A stretch of 64,000 bases of DNA, taken from Caenorhabditis remanei (lineage: Eukaryota; Nematoda; Chromadorea; Rhabditida; Rhabditidae). The DNA lies in NCBI RefSeq assembly GCF_010183535.1, contig NC_071331.1, positions 16,492,001 to 16,556,000 of the forward strand. The letters run 5' to 3'. The first letter of the stretch is position 1, and every line of letters starts with the position of its first letter. This document shows positions 24,687 to 36,900 of the stretch, piece after piece. Below the pieces are notes generated by a model. The model was not told the origin of the DNA and searched no databases. It worked only from the letters and a program-made list of their open reading frames with translations. The position numbers and the translations under genes are program-made.

Positions 24687-26115
24687 ACAGATCAGTTCAA
24701 GACACTTCTACTGCTCACAGATTTCTATTCCATTCTCGAAAAACACCTGCACCATTCTCTTACATATTACGCCGTCAACATTTTTTTTGACTTGTTGTAC
24801 GTACTTGTCATTTTTCTTTATTTACGAGAGCCAAGCTTCATCGGAGAAAATGATAATTTCCTTCTTTCGAGCTTCTCTCTTCATTTTTACACTTCTCATG
24901 CCTTCGTCGTTTGTGCAACAAAAGTCGTCTCTAACTATTTATGAACTTTCGACTTATTCGAACTTGTAAAAATCTTCTCCACGGCGTCCTAATTCTTTTC
25001 CAAATAATACGACTTTTTTCACATATACTCTTTATTTATAGCAATTGTTGTTTTCCCCCAACATAAACCCCATCATTCAGATTTCCCTTTTCATTTTTTA
25101 CTTCGGTTAGTTCTATGTGAATGAAACAGCTTCAAATTTATAAGCTTCACTAAGTTTCTTGAAAAGTGCCTGAGTTTACCTTCCAAGTTGTTCGATCGAC
25201 ACAATTCCTGTATCACACTATCACAAAGTACGTCTCTTCAAACGTCACGCCATACTTCACGTATGATCGTTCGTTGCGACTTGAAAATGGGATGCAATCA
25301 TCTTTCTATCCGATTGAGGGCATCCAAGGGTAAAAGTATTATAGGAGTTCTATCGAAATTTTCCAACTGGCTAAGGAATGTGATGACGCATATCTGTAGT
25401 TTTGGGTACATGAGATCACAGGGCTACACTTATCACTTTGTAGTCAAGCGACGTGATCAAACAAATGACCTTCTAATTTGTGTTCCACAGTTTAGCACAA
25501 AACTTACTTTCCGTCAGTCGCAAAAAATTTGAATATACAGAGAAAATGTGAAATTAAATATCAAATATCAAATATAGCTATCAAACTAGAAGCTTCGATG
25601 GAGAGCTGTTCGAGAATGGATCAACCTTTTCAGTTCGAGAAATTATATATTGCTCTTAATTTTTAATATCAGAAAAAAACTGGTTGAGAGGTTTCACGAT
25701 AGCTGTTTTCTTATCGCATTTAAACGAGAAAAATGTCTGAACAAAATGCTAAATTATGAATGAATAATGTTCAGTGCACCAAGAAGTTGGGCCCATATAA
25801 ATTGAATGCATTTGAGTACACAGCTCGAAACCAATTATACCCTCTTTCTCTATTCCTCTTCTGTATGCACTGCTGAAGCGTTCGTCCGAGTGGAGGGGAC
25901 ACTCTCTCTTACGAATATCCAATAACTTGGGAACATTATTTTTCTTTTCAGTTTTATGTTGAATAAACTGATTTGAAGATTTGTGAATTGCTAACTTTTG
26001 TTGAGATTATTTCAAACGATCCAGTTCAAAACTGTTAAAAACATATTCTATTTGAAAGAATTTTCCCAACTCGTTATCTTAACCTAGATAGTCGCTATTT
26101 TTAGATTCTGAAGCC
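24687..26115. other. Intergenic between sar-1 and the RFT1 homologue
   Basis: The first 350 bp or so are probably the sar-1 3' UTR. A 114-codon frame at 25188-25532 has no splice or family support. Nothing else is recognised. Confidence 0.5.
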
Positions 26116-28022
26116 ATGACGTCATTATTTGCATCTCTTGCTCATAATTTACGAGGACAGGTAATTCAAGAGTCTATAAAGACTTTTCAGAATCTTAAGT
26201 TTCAGTTAATCGCACGAATCATATCTTTTGGAATCAACATGTATCTTTTGCGACGGATTGACAATGATGTTCTGGGGCTCGTAAATGTTCGGTGAGTTTT
26301 GCTTTTTAAAGTTCAGGACTTGAAACAAAATTCTAATATTCATGAGTAATTGATCTATTTTTTCAGATTAACTCTTCTCTACTCGACCATTCTATTCCTG
26401 ACGCGAGAACCATTAAGGAAAGCTGAAATCATACGTGGATCTCTGCCTAAATTTATCAACCTTCTCTGGCTGAGCCCGCTTATCTCTACAGTATTAAGTG
26501 TGATTTGTGTTTATCTGTGGTACACTTTCTCATCAACAACTGTGGATGTTTCCTGGACTGTTGTACTCTCGTTTCCCATCTCTGCAATCATTGAATCGAT
26601 TGCAGAACCGTTTTCAGTCATTTCACTACGGTAAGTGTCTCTGACAAATATTTTTAACGTAATGCATTTTAGATTGGAATCAACTTCGGGTTCTCTCGGT
26701 CAACACTTTGCAATTGGACAAGGAATGTTGATATGTGTCAAAAGAATATTCGTTCTAGCTGGTCTCTTCATCTTCCCTGAAATGTATCATCTCGATCTGT
26801 TCGCATACTCTCAATATTTCGGAGCCATCGCATATCTTTTGTTCAATTTCATCGCTTTCTACGTCTATATCAGAAACAAATCTATTCCGGAACTCGAAAG
26901 CTTCTCAACTTTCTCTGATTTACTTCCGAAATTCAATGAAGGAATCGATAGGAAATCAGTAAATGCAATGAGCACCATGTTCGCTCATTCAATTTTGAAA
27001 CAGTTACTGACTGATGGAAGTGCATATGTTATGACATTCACCGAGTTGCTCAGTTTGAAACAGCAAGGTTATTTATTTATTTGAAGTAGTCGAAAATCAT
27101 ATGAATTTTCAGGTGTATACGATGCTGTTGAAAGAGTTGGAAGCATCATTGTACGAACGATTTTGTCGCCGATTGACGAGAACTGCAATGCATATTTTTC
27201 GAATACAATTCGCAAAGAAAGCAGTGTATTCAATAAAAATACGGATAATCATGATGATTTAGTCAAGAATTTATCAACAATTCTTCATGTCGTTGGAGTT
27301 CTTGGATTCGTTGCATGTATCTTCGGAATACCATATTCTTCAACAGCAATCTCTCTTTATGGAGGAAAACTACTCTCTGATAATGGAGGCGCTCTGTTAC
27401 TTTCATTATACTCTGCATACATTTTGGTAACTGCAATCAATGGAATAACTGAAGGATTCGCGATGGCAAGTATGGATAATTATCAAATTTATTCACATGG
27501 AAAGTTCCTTTTCGTCACTTCTACACTTCATCTGTTCATCAATTATGTTCTCTGCGTGTATTTGAATTCAGCAGGATTCATTGTTGCGAATATTATCAAT
27601 ATGACTATCAGGATTGTATATAAGTGAGTCGTTTTTCAACGAAATTCATTTTTGATTTTACCAAAAATTAGAAAACTATTCATTGTGTAAAACTTACTTT
27701 ACAGCTGGCGAACAATTCGAGAATATCTTGGAGAAAGCTCACCATCATTCACAACCGTCTTCCCGTCCTTCTCAACATCAATGTTTCTTGGAGCTTCGTT
27801 ATTTGCTTCCTCCTTCTCCTATTTGGTGAATAACTTCATTACTGTCCGTATTCAAGTAATTTCTTGTTCCAGATTTTTGCCACGACACCAGGACTCTCCC
27901 ACAATCTCTCCCACATTGCCATTGGAGCCGTCTGCTTGATTCTCATAGCACAACATACCATACAACATGACCCTGTTTTTGCTAGTATCATTGATTCTTT
28001 TGCAAAAAAGCATCGACACTGA
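26116..28022 (+). CDS. RFT1 homologue (Man5GlcNAc2-PP-dolichol translocation, N-glycosylation)
   Basis: Multi-exon gene starting ATGACGTCATTATTTGC and ending at TGA 28020-28022, about 520 residues. It is a multipass ER membrane protein of the MVF/MOP-like fold. RFT1 landmarks are visible: NVRLTLLYSTILFLTREPLR, ESIAEPFSVISLR, the KQGVYDAVERVGSIIVRTIL segment, and SDNGGALLLSLYSAYILV. RFT1 is required for lumenal delivery of the dolichol-linked oligosaccharide; whether it is itself the flippase is debated. I leave the symbol blank because rft-1 in C. elegans names an unrelated riboflavin transporter. Splice phases agree throughout. A short (AAT)n tract begins directly after the stop codon. Confidence 0.93.
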
Positions 28023-28028
28023 CAGATT

Positions 28029-28057
28029 TAATAATAATAATAATAATAATAATAATA
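28029..28057. repeat. (AAT)n microsatellite
   Basis: About nine or ten AAT units directly after the RFT1 stop codon, so in its 3' UTR and just before the end of the opposite-strand gene. Confidence 0.95.
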
Positions 28058-28089
28058 TTTTACAGTTTAAAGAAACTCGCACAAACTGT

Positions 28090-28760
28090 TCAGTTGTTTC
28101 GCATTCTTCGGAGCTCCTCAGCTCTCTTCTTCTCCTCTTCTTCTTTATCAAACTCGAGACCACAGGAAATCAATTCAATTGACATGACAATCAACGCGAT
28201 CTTCGACAGATTGTCACGATGGATTGCAAGGATCGTTGCAACACATCCACCACACACCATCATCGCAAGATTAATCGTCCCATTGTTGTTTCCGACGAGT
28301 TCTTTAATATGGCGTTGGTGGCAATCTAGAAAACGATAAAGTTCAAAGTTCCTAATATTTTACATACACGCTGCAACTCCGAGAAGAAAACCGACGTGAG
28401 GCGAAGAAGCATACCCCAGTACGAAAACAAGTGCGGTAGGAGCGATAACGTTCGGGAGACGGAACTAAAGAATATAATGAAGATTGGGCTGTTTTGAAAT
28501 AATATCACAAACGTGGAATTTGGCGAAAATCTCGTCAAGAACTTCTAGAATAAGCGACGAGAACGTTGGAAATCCATATCCTCTGTAATGTATAAATGTA
28601 ATCAATTGTCATGACATCAAGTTTCTCACGAGATAATTCCCATGAAGCTAAGATCTCCTCCCCCGAATGTCGAGACGAAGCAGCCCACGAAGAGCAGAAG
28701 AAGAGCAACGAAATTGATTCCGTTAATTGTGAAACTTAGGAATTTTAAGTAGCTTCCCAT
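28090..28760 (-). CDS. Hypothetical multipass membrane protein, 177 aa
   Basis: Four exons on the minus strand (28630-28760, 28513-28582, 28368-28464, 28090-28325) in consistent phase give 177 residues. There are about four hydrophobic helices, including INFVALLLLFVGCFVSTF, ALVFVLGYASSPHVGFLLGV and INLAMMVCGGCVATILAI. A charged tail ends EEEEKKRAEELRRMRNN. An AAATTCAG acceptor lies immediately before the ATG, so the message is probably trans-spliced. The reading frame is also open upstream of this ATG, and an alternative model would splice it to the upstream ORF as a single gene. I recognise no family. It is convergent with the RFT1 homologue, with 67 bp between stops. Confidence 0.65.
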
Positions 28761-28771
28761 TCTGAATTTAT

Positions 28772-29132
28772 TTAAGAAGGCTTCTTGGAAAAACTTGTAG
28801 CATGCTGGTTCTTTCCGATATCTGTTACAATTATATCATGACCCCGTAAATATCTTGCTTTGGAAAGGAGCATATATATGACCAACACAGGAAGAAACAT
28901 GAAAGTGAGCACTTTGAAGAGTACTCCATTCTGAAAAAAAAGATTTGATCAGATTCAATTTATGTAATTGAACTGTGTCTTTTCTCGATCGAATTATGAT
29001 CGTTACGATTTCACATCTAAAATGAAATTAGTGTTGAAATTCCTTCGTAAGAAACCGTAACCAGTCGAAATTATGACCAGGAAGTAACTGAAGTGGATGA
29101 AACATTATTATGAGACAAACAACCGGATACAT
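28772..29132 (-). CDS. Hypothetical small membrane protein, upstream partner
   Basis: Three exons (29056-29132, 28974-29016, 28772-28930) give 92 residues with phases that match. It starts MYPVVCLIIMFHPLQLLPGH, like a signal peptide or anchor. It later has the helix VLFKVLTFMFLPVLVIYMLL followed by basic residues. The second acceptor (TTTTTTTTCAG) is strong. The stop codon is 11 nt from the start of the next ORF. Either these are two genes in a very tight cistron pair, or this is the 5' part of a single gene whose last intron starts inside the third exon (a phase-2 donor after LPV would fit). No family is recognised. Confidence 0.45.
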
Positions 29133-31796
29133 TCGATAGATTTCCATTCATATTACGTAAGTGTACATCAAAAACGGAGAGCAGTGTCGATTCTTAGTAT
29201 CGTTCCATCAACAACTTCTTTTTAGAAGTTTTGATTATCACCCTTATCTCTATGTCTCTGAAATAGAAAAGAAACAAAGTTTATTTCCAAAACATCGATT
29301 GAACAAAATTAGGACGAATATGTTTATTGATTCTAATTTTTCACTAGGATTTCAGGAATATTGATATGAAGGTAAAGGAATTGAAAGGTATATAATTAAA
29401 TAGTGGACTTCCAACTCCAGCGTTGTGAGATGCCACCAGCGTTGTCTTCTGGCTGTAGAAAATTCCTTTGCTTTTTCAAAAGAACAAAACACTTGCGAGA
29501 TCATAACTTAATCTAACAGAATAGATAGAACTAGCATGCTTTCAGAGGAGACAACACGAAAATACCTCCAAAAGAAGGAAAAAAGAACTGTCGACAAAGA
29601 TGCGATAACTGGAAAACACTTAAACGTTTTTAAAGACGAAATACAGTAATCAACAAATTCAGACTCTTTTATTTAAAAAAGCGTAGATAAATTTGACCTA
29701 CCCTACTACATCAAAAGCTTTTTTGGTCTATTGTTTGTGTCTATTGTATCTATTGTTTTTTGTGAAGCTTTCAACTGAATTGATATATGAAACAATTCGA
29801 AACGAAGTCCAATCTTTACTATTATTGAACGCAAACTTCTATGTGTGTGTGTCAGCACCACTGCACCGATTCAGTCTAATTTTTAAGACAGAAAAATTCT
29901 AGATCTGGTCACTATGATTAAGAAACGTGACTTTCCAGCCATTTAATGGTTTCCATTTCCAAAGCAAAAGAGTTTCACTTGGATATACACTGCTTCCGTT
30001 TTATTCAAGTTATTGAACTGATTTCTAAATAATCTTTGTTTAAATTCTATCTCTAGTGTGGCCAGCGGTTTCGTACACCTTCTGATGAAATATCATCCAA
30101 CATCATGAGTTTCCAGTATGCCCAGTGTAGGCGAGTCCATATTTAGCTTCTCTTTTCTATATATAAAATTTCGCCGATATATATTTTTAAATAATTGATT
30201 AATTTTGGTTTCATTGCTATGTACTTGATCTGGTTTATACCGTAGATGTGTTTAATTCATCTGAGGTTTTTCGCCTTCCGGCTCACTTATCTGGTGCTCT
30301 ACGTATGTCCTTCTTACATCAAAAAACCAACGTTACCATGACTCCAACTTCATCGTACAGAATCGAAGAACTCTCTAACTCCAATGTTCAATTTTTGAGA
30401 AACTTTGTTATCTTTCTTTATATTTATTCCTATTCCAAGAATTGAAATCGTATGGGTTCCCCATTTCAATGACCTCCTCAACATATTAGGCGGTTAAGGA
30501 TAATTCATCCTATTGCTATATTCCTATATTCAAAAAACCTTTCAGAATCTCTGACTGGAGGCACATATGAGCCAAACTGATCCGTTTCGGCTGATTATTA
30601 ATAATACCCTGGGAATTCTAAGAATTTTATACCATACCCTTTGGCTCCGCCCCTTTGACCTACCGAAACGATCGTTTGAAGTTTCTTTCAACAGATGGTC
30701 AAAATCTTTTCAGAAATGAATAGCCAGCCTCATTTTGTACTTTTTCAAAGATAACAATTCTAACTCCCCTGCATCATATTGAAAAAAAAAACAGTTTTTT
30801 GAAAAATATCTGTTTTTCATGTTTTTTAGATTTTTCGGTTAGTCGAAGTAGTGCGGTTCGAAGCAAATTTATGATGATAAGATTCATATTTGTGTTGGAT
30901 AATTGAAAATATAGTTATTAAAAACATTTTTGATTCGAGTTATTCCGAGTTAGAATAGAGTTAGAACAGAGAATAGGTACGCACACATCTTTGCTGACAA
31001 TTCTAGTCATGTTTCAGTGAGTTACAGACACCTCCTCCATTTTTGAGTCAAAAAGTTTGAGCTCTCGTAACTTTCCAGTTTATGATTTAAACTCTTAGAA
31101 ACATTGAGAAACTAGTGGAATATACTTCAAAAACACAAATACATTGCGGAAGGTTAGGTTCTATCGTTTTGTTCAACTTTCGTTTCATTTCATCACTGAT
31201 AGGCTCGATCCAGTTAGAGTTTGTCTCTTTATATTTAGCGATGGAAAATATACAGTAATGGAGTGTGTCTTCTCGAGCGATTTCGGCAAGTTCAATTTTA
31301 GGTTTTCACAGTACGTGATGTAAAATTTTATAACTTGTATCGAAAAGGTAAACAGTTATTCCGATATTTTTTTAAAATAATTCCTTTTCATCCCTACCAA
31401 AATCACAACTGAAGCCCAGACTTGCACGGGTCGGGCCGGGTCGATTTCAGATTTTTCATCGGCCCGGCCCGGTCGACCTGGGTTTCCGTACAAAAATTTG
31501 ACTACTTGAATTTTTTGAATTATTTTTTTTTGCAAAATGTCAATTTTCGACAATGTTTCCTTTAATTGTGCACATTTTTTGAATCCGGGCGGCAAATCTG
31601 TAATGGACCGGGCCGAGGTTTTGCAAGTCTGCTGTAGCCCGATCTGCTTTGATAAGGGATGTACGTCTTACATAAAAGAAAACAGTCTCCGTGTAGTAAT
31701 AAATGGCATTTGTCGCTTCTCTGTGTCTCTCGTCGTTCATTCACGAGGAGTAAACGATATATCGACTATAGTCTACCTTGTCCGACTCAGAAAGAT
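29133..31796. other. Intergenic, 2.7 kb, with repeat-like DNA
   Basis: No gene is supported. 30560-31200 contains A/T-rich stretches and phrases common in dispersed Caenorhabditis repeats, but I cannot assign a family. A palindromic element at 31417-31631 is listed separately. Confidence 0.5.
31417..31631. mobile_element. MITE-like palindromic element (215 bp)
   Basis: The two ends carry the inverted repeat CAGACTTGC (31417-31425) and GCAAGTCTG (31623-31631), continuing imperfectly inward as CGGGTCGGGCC and GGGCCGAGG. The left arm also folds on itself: CGGGCCGGGTCGA near 31432 against TCGGCCCGGCCCGGTCGA near 31459-31476. There is no coding capacity. I see no clear target-site duplication. 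It ends 165 bp before the six-TM gene start. Confidence 0.5.
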
Positions 31797-32514
31797 ATGA
31801 TCGCGAAGGCAATTTCATCAAGATTTAACTGGTTTCGGTGTGCTCAAAATGCCTGTATTGTCTGTATTATTTCTGTGTTTTCCTCTCTAAATATAATTGA
31901 CCCAGTTTTATTCAAAGAACATCAAGATCATCATGTTGGATGCTGGATACTCATATGTTTTGGTTTCTTCGTTGGTTTCGCTATCAGAGCATCACTGCTG
32001 AAACTGAAATCACTTAAACCAATATGTTTGAAATCTTCAAGAGTTGGTCTGGCCGGAATGAGAATATGCTGTATTATTCAGATTCTTGTATTCTTGTATA
32101 TGAAATGGGATCCAAAAGTGAGTGAGAAAAGATCGATAAACACTTTCTACTCTTGTTCAGACCGCTTCAACATCTACTCTCGTATTGCTTGTTTTTTATT
32201 TGTATTTCTATTCCTATTACATTTTTTGCGATGAAAAAGAAATACCATTTGTGAGATTCGATGAGGAAGATTGGAATTATTTGAGCAACATCTGTCCATT
32301 TTTCGTGATTGCTGTCTCTTGGACTTATATGTTCACTGTTCGACAGGTAAGCGTTTTTTTCGAATTCTTACTGTAGTTTCAGAATTTTCTTTTAGTTATT
32401 TATTTTCAGCCAGAGTTCGTGCTTCACTGTGCTTACCACGTCATCATATGCATCTTCTCAATGAATTTATACAAAATAAAAAGCGATGATCGAGTATCAC
32501 TCAATCAAATCGCC
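31797..32514 (+). CDS. Six-TM membrane protein, open into the downstream MSP
   Basis: Exons 31797-32117 (107 codons), 32161-32346 (62 codons) and 32410 onward are all phase 0. Six hydrophobic helices are visible, for example [56 protein letters not shown] and [15 protein letters not shown]. After 35 codons of the third exon there is no stop. The frame continues straight into the ATG of the MSP gene at 32515, so the conceptual product would be a 331-residue six-TM/MSP fusion. If the second intron is retained, the protein would instead stop at about 32375. A CTCAG acceptor before the ATG suggests trans-splicing. I recognise no named family; it loosely resembles Frag1/DRAM-type proteins. Confidence 0.7.
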
Positions 32515-32898
32515 ATGGCTCAATCCGTCCCACCAGGAGACATCCAAACCCAACCCAACGCCAAGATAGTCTTCAATGCCCCGTACGACGACAAGCACAC
32601 CTACCACATCAAGGTGATCAACTCGTCTGCTCGCCGCATCGGATATGGTATCAAGCCCACCAACATGAAGCGTCTCGGAGTTGATCCATCATGTGGAGTC
32701 CTCGACCCAAAGGAGGCTGTCCTTCTTGCCGTTTCTTGCGATGCTTTCGCTTTCGGACAAGAGGACACAAACAACGACCGTATCACTGTTGAGTGGACCA
32801 ACACTCCAGATGGAGCTGCCAAGCAATTCCGTCGTGAATGGTTCCAAGGAGACGGTATGGTTCGTCGTAAGAATCTCCCAATTGAGTACAACCCATAA
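32515..32898 (+). CDS. Major Sperm Protein (MSP)
   Basis: Intronless 127-residue MSP, starting [19 protein letters not shown] and ending [11 protein letters not shown]. The immunoglobulin-like MSP fold is intact ([36 protein letters not shown]). MSP polymerises into the filaments that drive amoeboid sperm crawling, and released MSP signals oocyte maturation and sheath contraction. It normally has its own short, sperm-specific promoter. Here the space upstream is the coding exon of the six-TM gene, in the same frame. I see no clear WGATAR site within 150 bp upstream, although such GATA sites are usual for MSP genes. Confidence 0.97.
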   Translation: MAQSVPPGDIQTQPNAKIVFNAPYDDKHTYHIKVINSSARRIGYGIKPTNMKRLGVDPSCGVLDPKEAVLLAVSCDAFAFGQEDTNNDRITVEWTNTPDGAAKQFRREWFQGDGMVRRKNLPIEYNP

Positions 32899-33980
32899 GA
32901 TTGCTCGATGAATCGCCGTCCCACCCGCGTATTTTCTCTTTGCAATGAAATTGAATTTTTAAAAATGACGATGAGGAAAAGTGAAAACGATTTTTAATCA
33001 GGAATATTATTTTTTTTTTGATTTTTCAATATATCATATATTTGGATTATCTACATTGGAGATCCATTTAATGTATTCCTAGCAGATGACATTCAACTTT
33101 CTGATTTCATAATGAACAAAAACTTGTACATTTCAAGGCATCATTTCTTCGGAACTTTTACAATCAATGTTTCATAGAATGAAGTAATTCTTTAAATCAT
33201 GACGTCTCTCCAATCATCAAAGCTTTAACATATCCCTCAATCATTCATTGTCCCTGCCGAAACCACTTGGAAACGTTATGCAATAACTCTAATCAATCCA
33301 ATGTGGACATGAAAATTGCGAGCTCCCCAAAATGAAAAAAGCAAACAAATCTCAATCTACAACAATGTTGTTTCTCATAAATTGTTAGGCTTTTAAATTG
33401 GTTACACTTATAACAAGGTTCTGGAAGATAAATATATTGATCTAACTTTTTCCAGTGGGTTTACCAAAAAACTCTTCATTTTTCAAAAAATAAGAAGATT
33501 GGATTTTATTTGAAATAAAAAATAAATCAAAAAGTCGACTCGCCACTCCACAATTTCGATGTGATTGTTTATTCTAAATTGAGCTTCTTCACACAGCTGG
33601 CGTCGGTTTCGACACCCACAAAATAACGGAAAGATTGGCAGAATCTTCACTTCTGGATCAACACAAAATGCACCTGTTTCAATATTTCGGCAGGAGAGTC
33701 TAAGATGTTTCTTTTTCCTTTTCTTTTTCTTTTCGTTTTCTCTCTTTTTTCTCTTTTTTTGCAGTCTCGTCTTGCCTGCTCCTTCCGCTCAGACTCCGCC
33801 CACTTTTTGATAGTATGGAGAGCCCTCGGGCGACGGAGCAAAGGAGCAGCTGACGGAGGACCCGTCGTTTTCTCTCCCAGCAGCCTCCCACCACTTTTAA
33901 GATTCCCGTGTTCCGAATCTCCATTTCTTGGTTTTTAGACAGAAACAAAAAGTGATATCGATGAGTTGGATCAACGGAGC
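32899..33980. other. Intergenic between msp and gbb-2
   Basis: It contains the MSP 3' UTR and the gbb-2 promoter region. Long frames around 33650-33950 are Lys/Glu- or Ser/Pro-rich low-complexity frames and are not supported as genes. Confidence 0.5.
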
Positions 33981-36900
33981 ATGATAATTCATTGGCTCAT
34001 TTCACTGCTTTTCGCCGTCGGAGCAGTTGAAAATTATGATGGCGACGAGGAATTGAGTTGCAAAGTCAGTTTATAATAACTATTATTTTTTGTCTTGAAA
34101 TTAAAAGCAGGGAAGTAAATAATCCTTCTTTTGTTTTAGTTTTGTTGTTGTTGTTCAGTTATTTTTGAATGAAACTGTATCACTTTGAATGCTGGATCTT
34201 TTCATTTAGGATCAAGAAAAAGAAAACTGGTCAGACTGAGTTTTTTCATATGTCTAGAAATCTTGGTTGAATTTTTCTTTCAGCCCGATTGAGGTGTGTT
34301 TTGTTAGAATGATTCTTCCAGTCCTTCCGCTCTAGATTAGTTTCAATCGACCAAAAACTCAGAAGATCTTTTTCGTTCACTTCAATAGAACATGCATTTC
34401 CAATGCATTCATTCCTAAATAAGAATTTGTGTCATTTTCAGCGTCGACACGGTGGCATTCCACTTCCACTCGGAGTGTTCACTGTTCAGAAAGAAGGATT
34501 TCCAGATGCTCTGCCAGCAATTCGAACTGCTCTATCTCATGTACATACTCGATCATGTATTCTTCAAGGATATCGTCTCGAAATGATAGTCAAAGACACT
34601 CATGTAAGTCGTTTTTCTCCTCATCATCTTCTCCATTTTCTTTTTTTTCTCTCTTCCATTCGATATCGAACAAATTCAATTTGCGACCGGGGCGGACCGC
34701 GCATCTTCTCAATTGACTCAATTTTGGCGCTCTCGAGCCATCACACGTTTTTAGTGCTCTCAGAAAAAGAAGAGTTGTTCTTTCCTCTTCACGGTTACCT
34801 CATCTTTTGTGTCAGAATTCATGCACAACCGACAGACGACGTCGAAGTAGAAGGAGGACAAAGATAGACTAAAATAATGGAGCAGTGCACCATGTTAAAC
34901 GCTTGAATGCGTTAACTAAATGGGTTAGGCGAAACGGGACGAAAGAAGGGAGCGAGTTATTGCAACATTCTGAAAATATTGATGGAAGAGGAGAAGAAAA
35001 AGAGATATTAGATGGAAAATAAGGATGATTGATTGAATAATTTCAGTGTAAAACATCACAAGGAATGAAGGCATTGTTCGATTTGATTGCTTCGAGACCT
35101 CGACCTGTTGCTATTCTTGGAGGACAATGCACTGAAGTGAGTCTAATGAACTTTTATGAAAAAAGACGAAGAGAAAAGTTCATTATTCTTTGAGTCTTTT
35201 CAGTAATTATTAGCTTTTATTCAATTATAAATTGCACCTGCAACATTTAAAAGGAAGTGTTCTTGAAAATGAGTTGTGAGGTCTAGAAATGGAAATTCAT
35301 TCTTGTGAATCCGAGGGTTCTGATTATAAATACGATACAACATTTATATTATATTATATTATCAACAATGATATGTTTTTCTGATGAACATGATACCCTA
35401 AGCTATTCTAGATTACCATTTGTTAGTTAGTCAAAATGAAACAGATATACTCGAAAAATCAATGATTAGGTAATTACTTTTAAAGTTATTGGTCCTTTTT
35501 TATGCTAACAAGTAATGATTGTCTGAAAAATCAGAATCACGAAATCCTGTCGAAAATCTGTAGAAATGTGTTTGAATTTCAGGTGAATGAACCAATTGCA
35601 ATGGCCCTCAAATATTGGCAAATCGTTCAACTATCATATGCAGAGACTCATGCCAAATTCGCTTCCTCTGATTCCCATGAAGTTAGTTTTAGAATTGAGG
35701 AGAGCCCAATTTAGAAGCAAAATAAATTCATGAAAGTCTTCCGGTGTGGGAAAGAAAAATTGGCCTCGGGCGACATTTCGAGCCCTCCGCTCTTCAGAAG
35801 CTCTATTCTTTTCTATTGGGGGGACCGCTCATTTTGAAATGAAAAGACGCTTGAAACGAGTGAAACAATAAATGAAACAATTGCAGTTGTTTCCTACATT
35901 CTTTCGTGTTGTACCTGGAAATCGAAATACGAATATGGCAAAATGCAAGTTTGTGAATCATTTCGGATGGAAAAGAGTTGGAACTGTGAAGCAAAACGAT
36001 CAACCGAGATACGCGTTGGTAAGGAAACAAAATCAGAATTATTCATTTGAAATCTACGGAAAAATGGAAAGAGAAATAGGGGGGATTTGACACGCAAACG
36101 GACAGCGGCTCGGGTTTTTGATGGAAATGAGAGTGACATATTGCTCACGGATTCATTCAGAAAAAATACGGAGAGGGAACAAGAAGGATTAATGTGAATG
36201 ACACCTTCATGTTCCATTCCGAAGAAACAGAAAATGAGATAAATGAGATCTTGTTCTGAGGGAGAAAGGCAATAGAATAATTGAGGATGCGTTTTTAAAT
36301 AGTTTCTTAACTTTTAATATGCATCGTAGATTGGTGTATTTCGAGTTTTAGTTTCAGGAAAAATAGATCACGGCAAGCTACTGTAGCTACAGTGTTGATA
36401 TTCTTGACAGGATGTTCCTGAAAATGTTAAGAGATTTCCTATAAGCGTAAATTGACGAAAAACAGTTCTGATATCTATTTCTGAACCTCAACCATTGTTC
36501 ACACATGTTCATGTTCAGCCTCACGAAGCATTGACGACTCGTCTCGAACATGGTTTCGGTGTGAAGATTGTGCACACAGCCGGTGTCAATTGGGAACAAA
36601 TCGAGACTGTCGGTGCAGAACTTGACGAGCTAAAGGTTTGTGATCGTTTTTCTTCTTCTCGTTCATCCATCTTTTTTTTGTCGTCCAATTCTTGTTGTGT
36701 CGGGAGACGAAGAAGAAGATAAATAATGAGCGAGAAGGCGTGTCGCCCCCGAGAGTCACACAATGTCCTCTCGATTGGCTTTCCAGATAACCAGACAAAA
36801 TCCCGAGGGATGGCCCGTTCCTCGATGCTTACATGTACAACATCTTATTATTCGAGAGAAATGACTCGGAATTTTTAAAACTAAATTGAGGGAGAGAGAG

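Noticed and set aside
25188..25532. 114-codon frame between sar-1 and the RFT1 homologue
   Set aside because: Composition looks random, with no domain, splice site or promoter signal.
33647..33948. Lys/Arg/Glu-rich frames before gbb-2
   Set aside because: Low-complexity translation of a pyrimidine-rich stretch, with overlapping frames on both strands and no gene structure.
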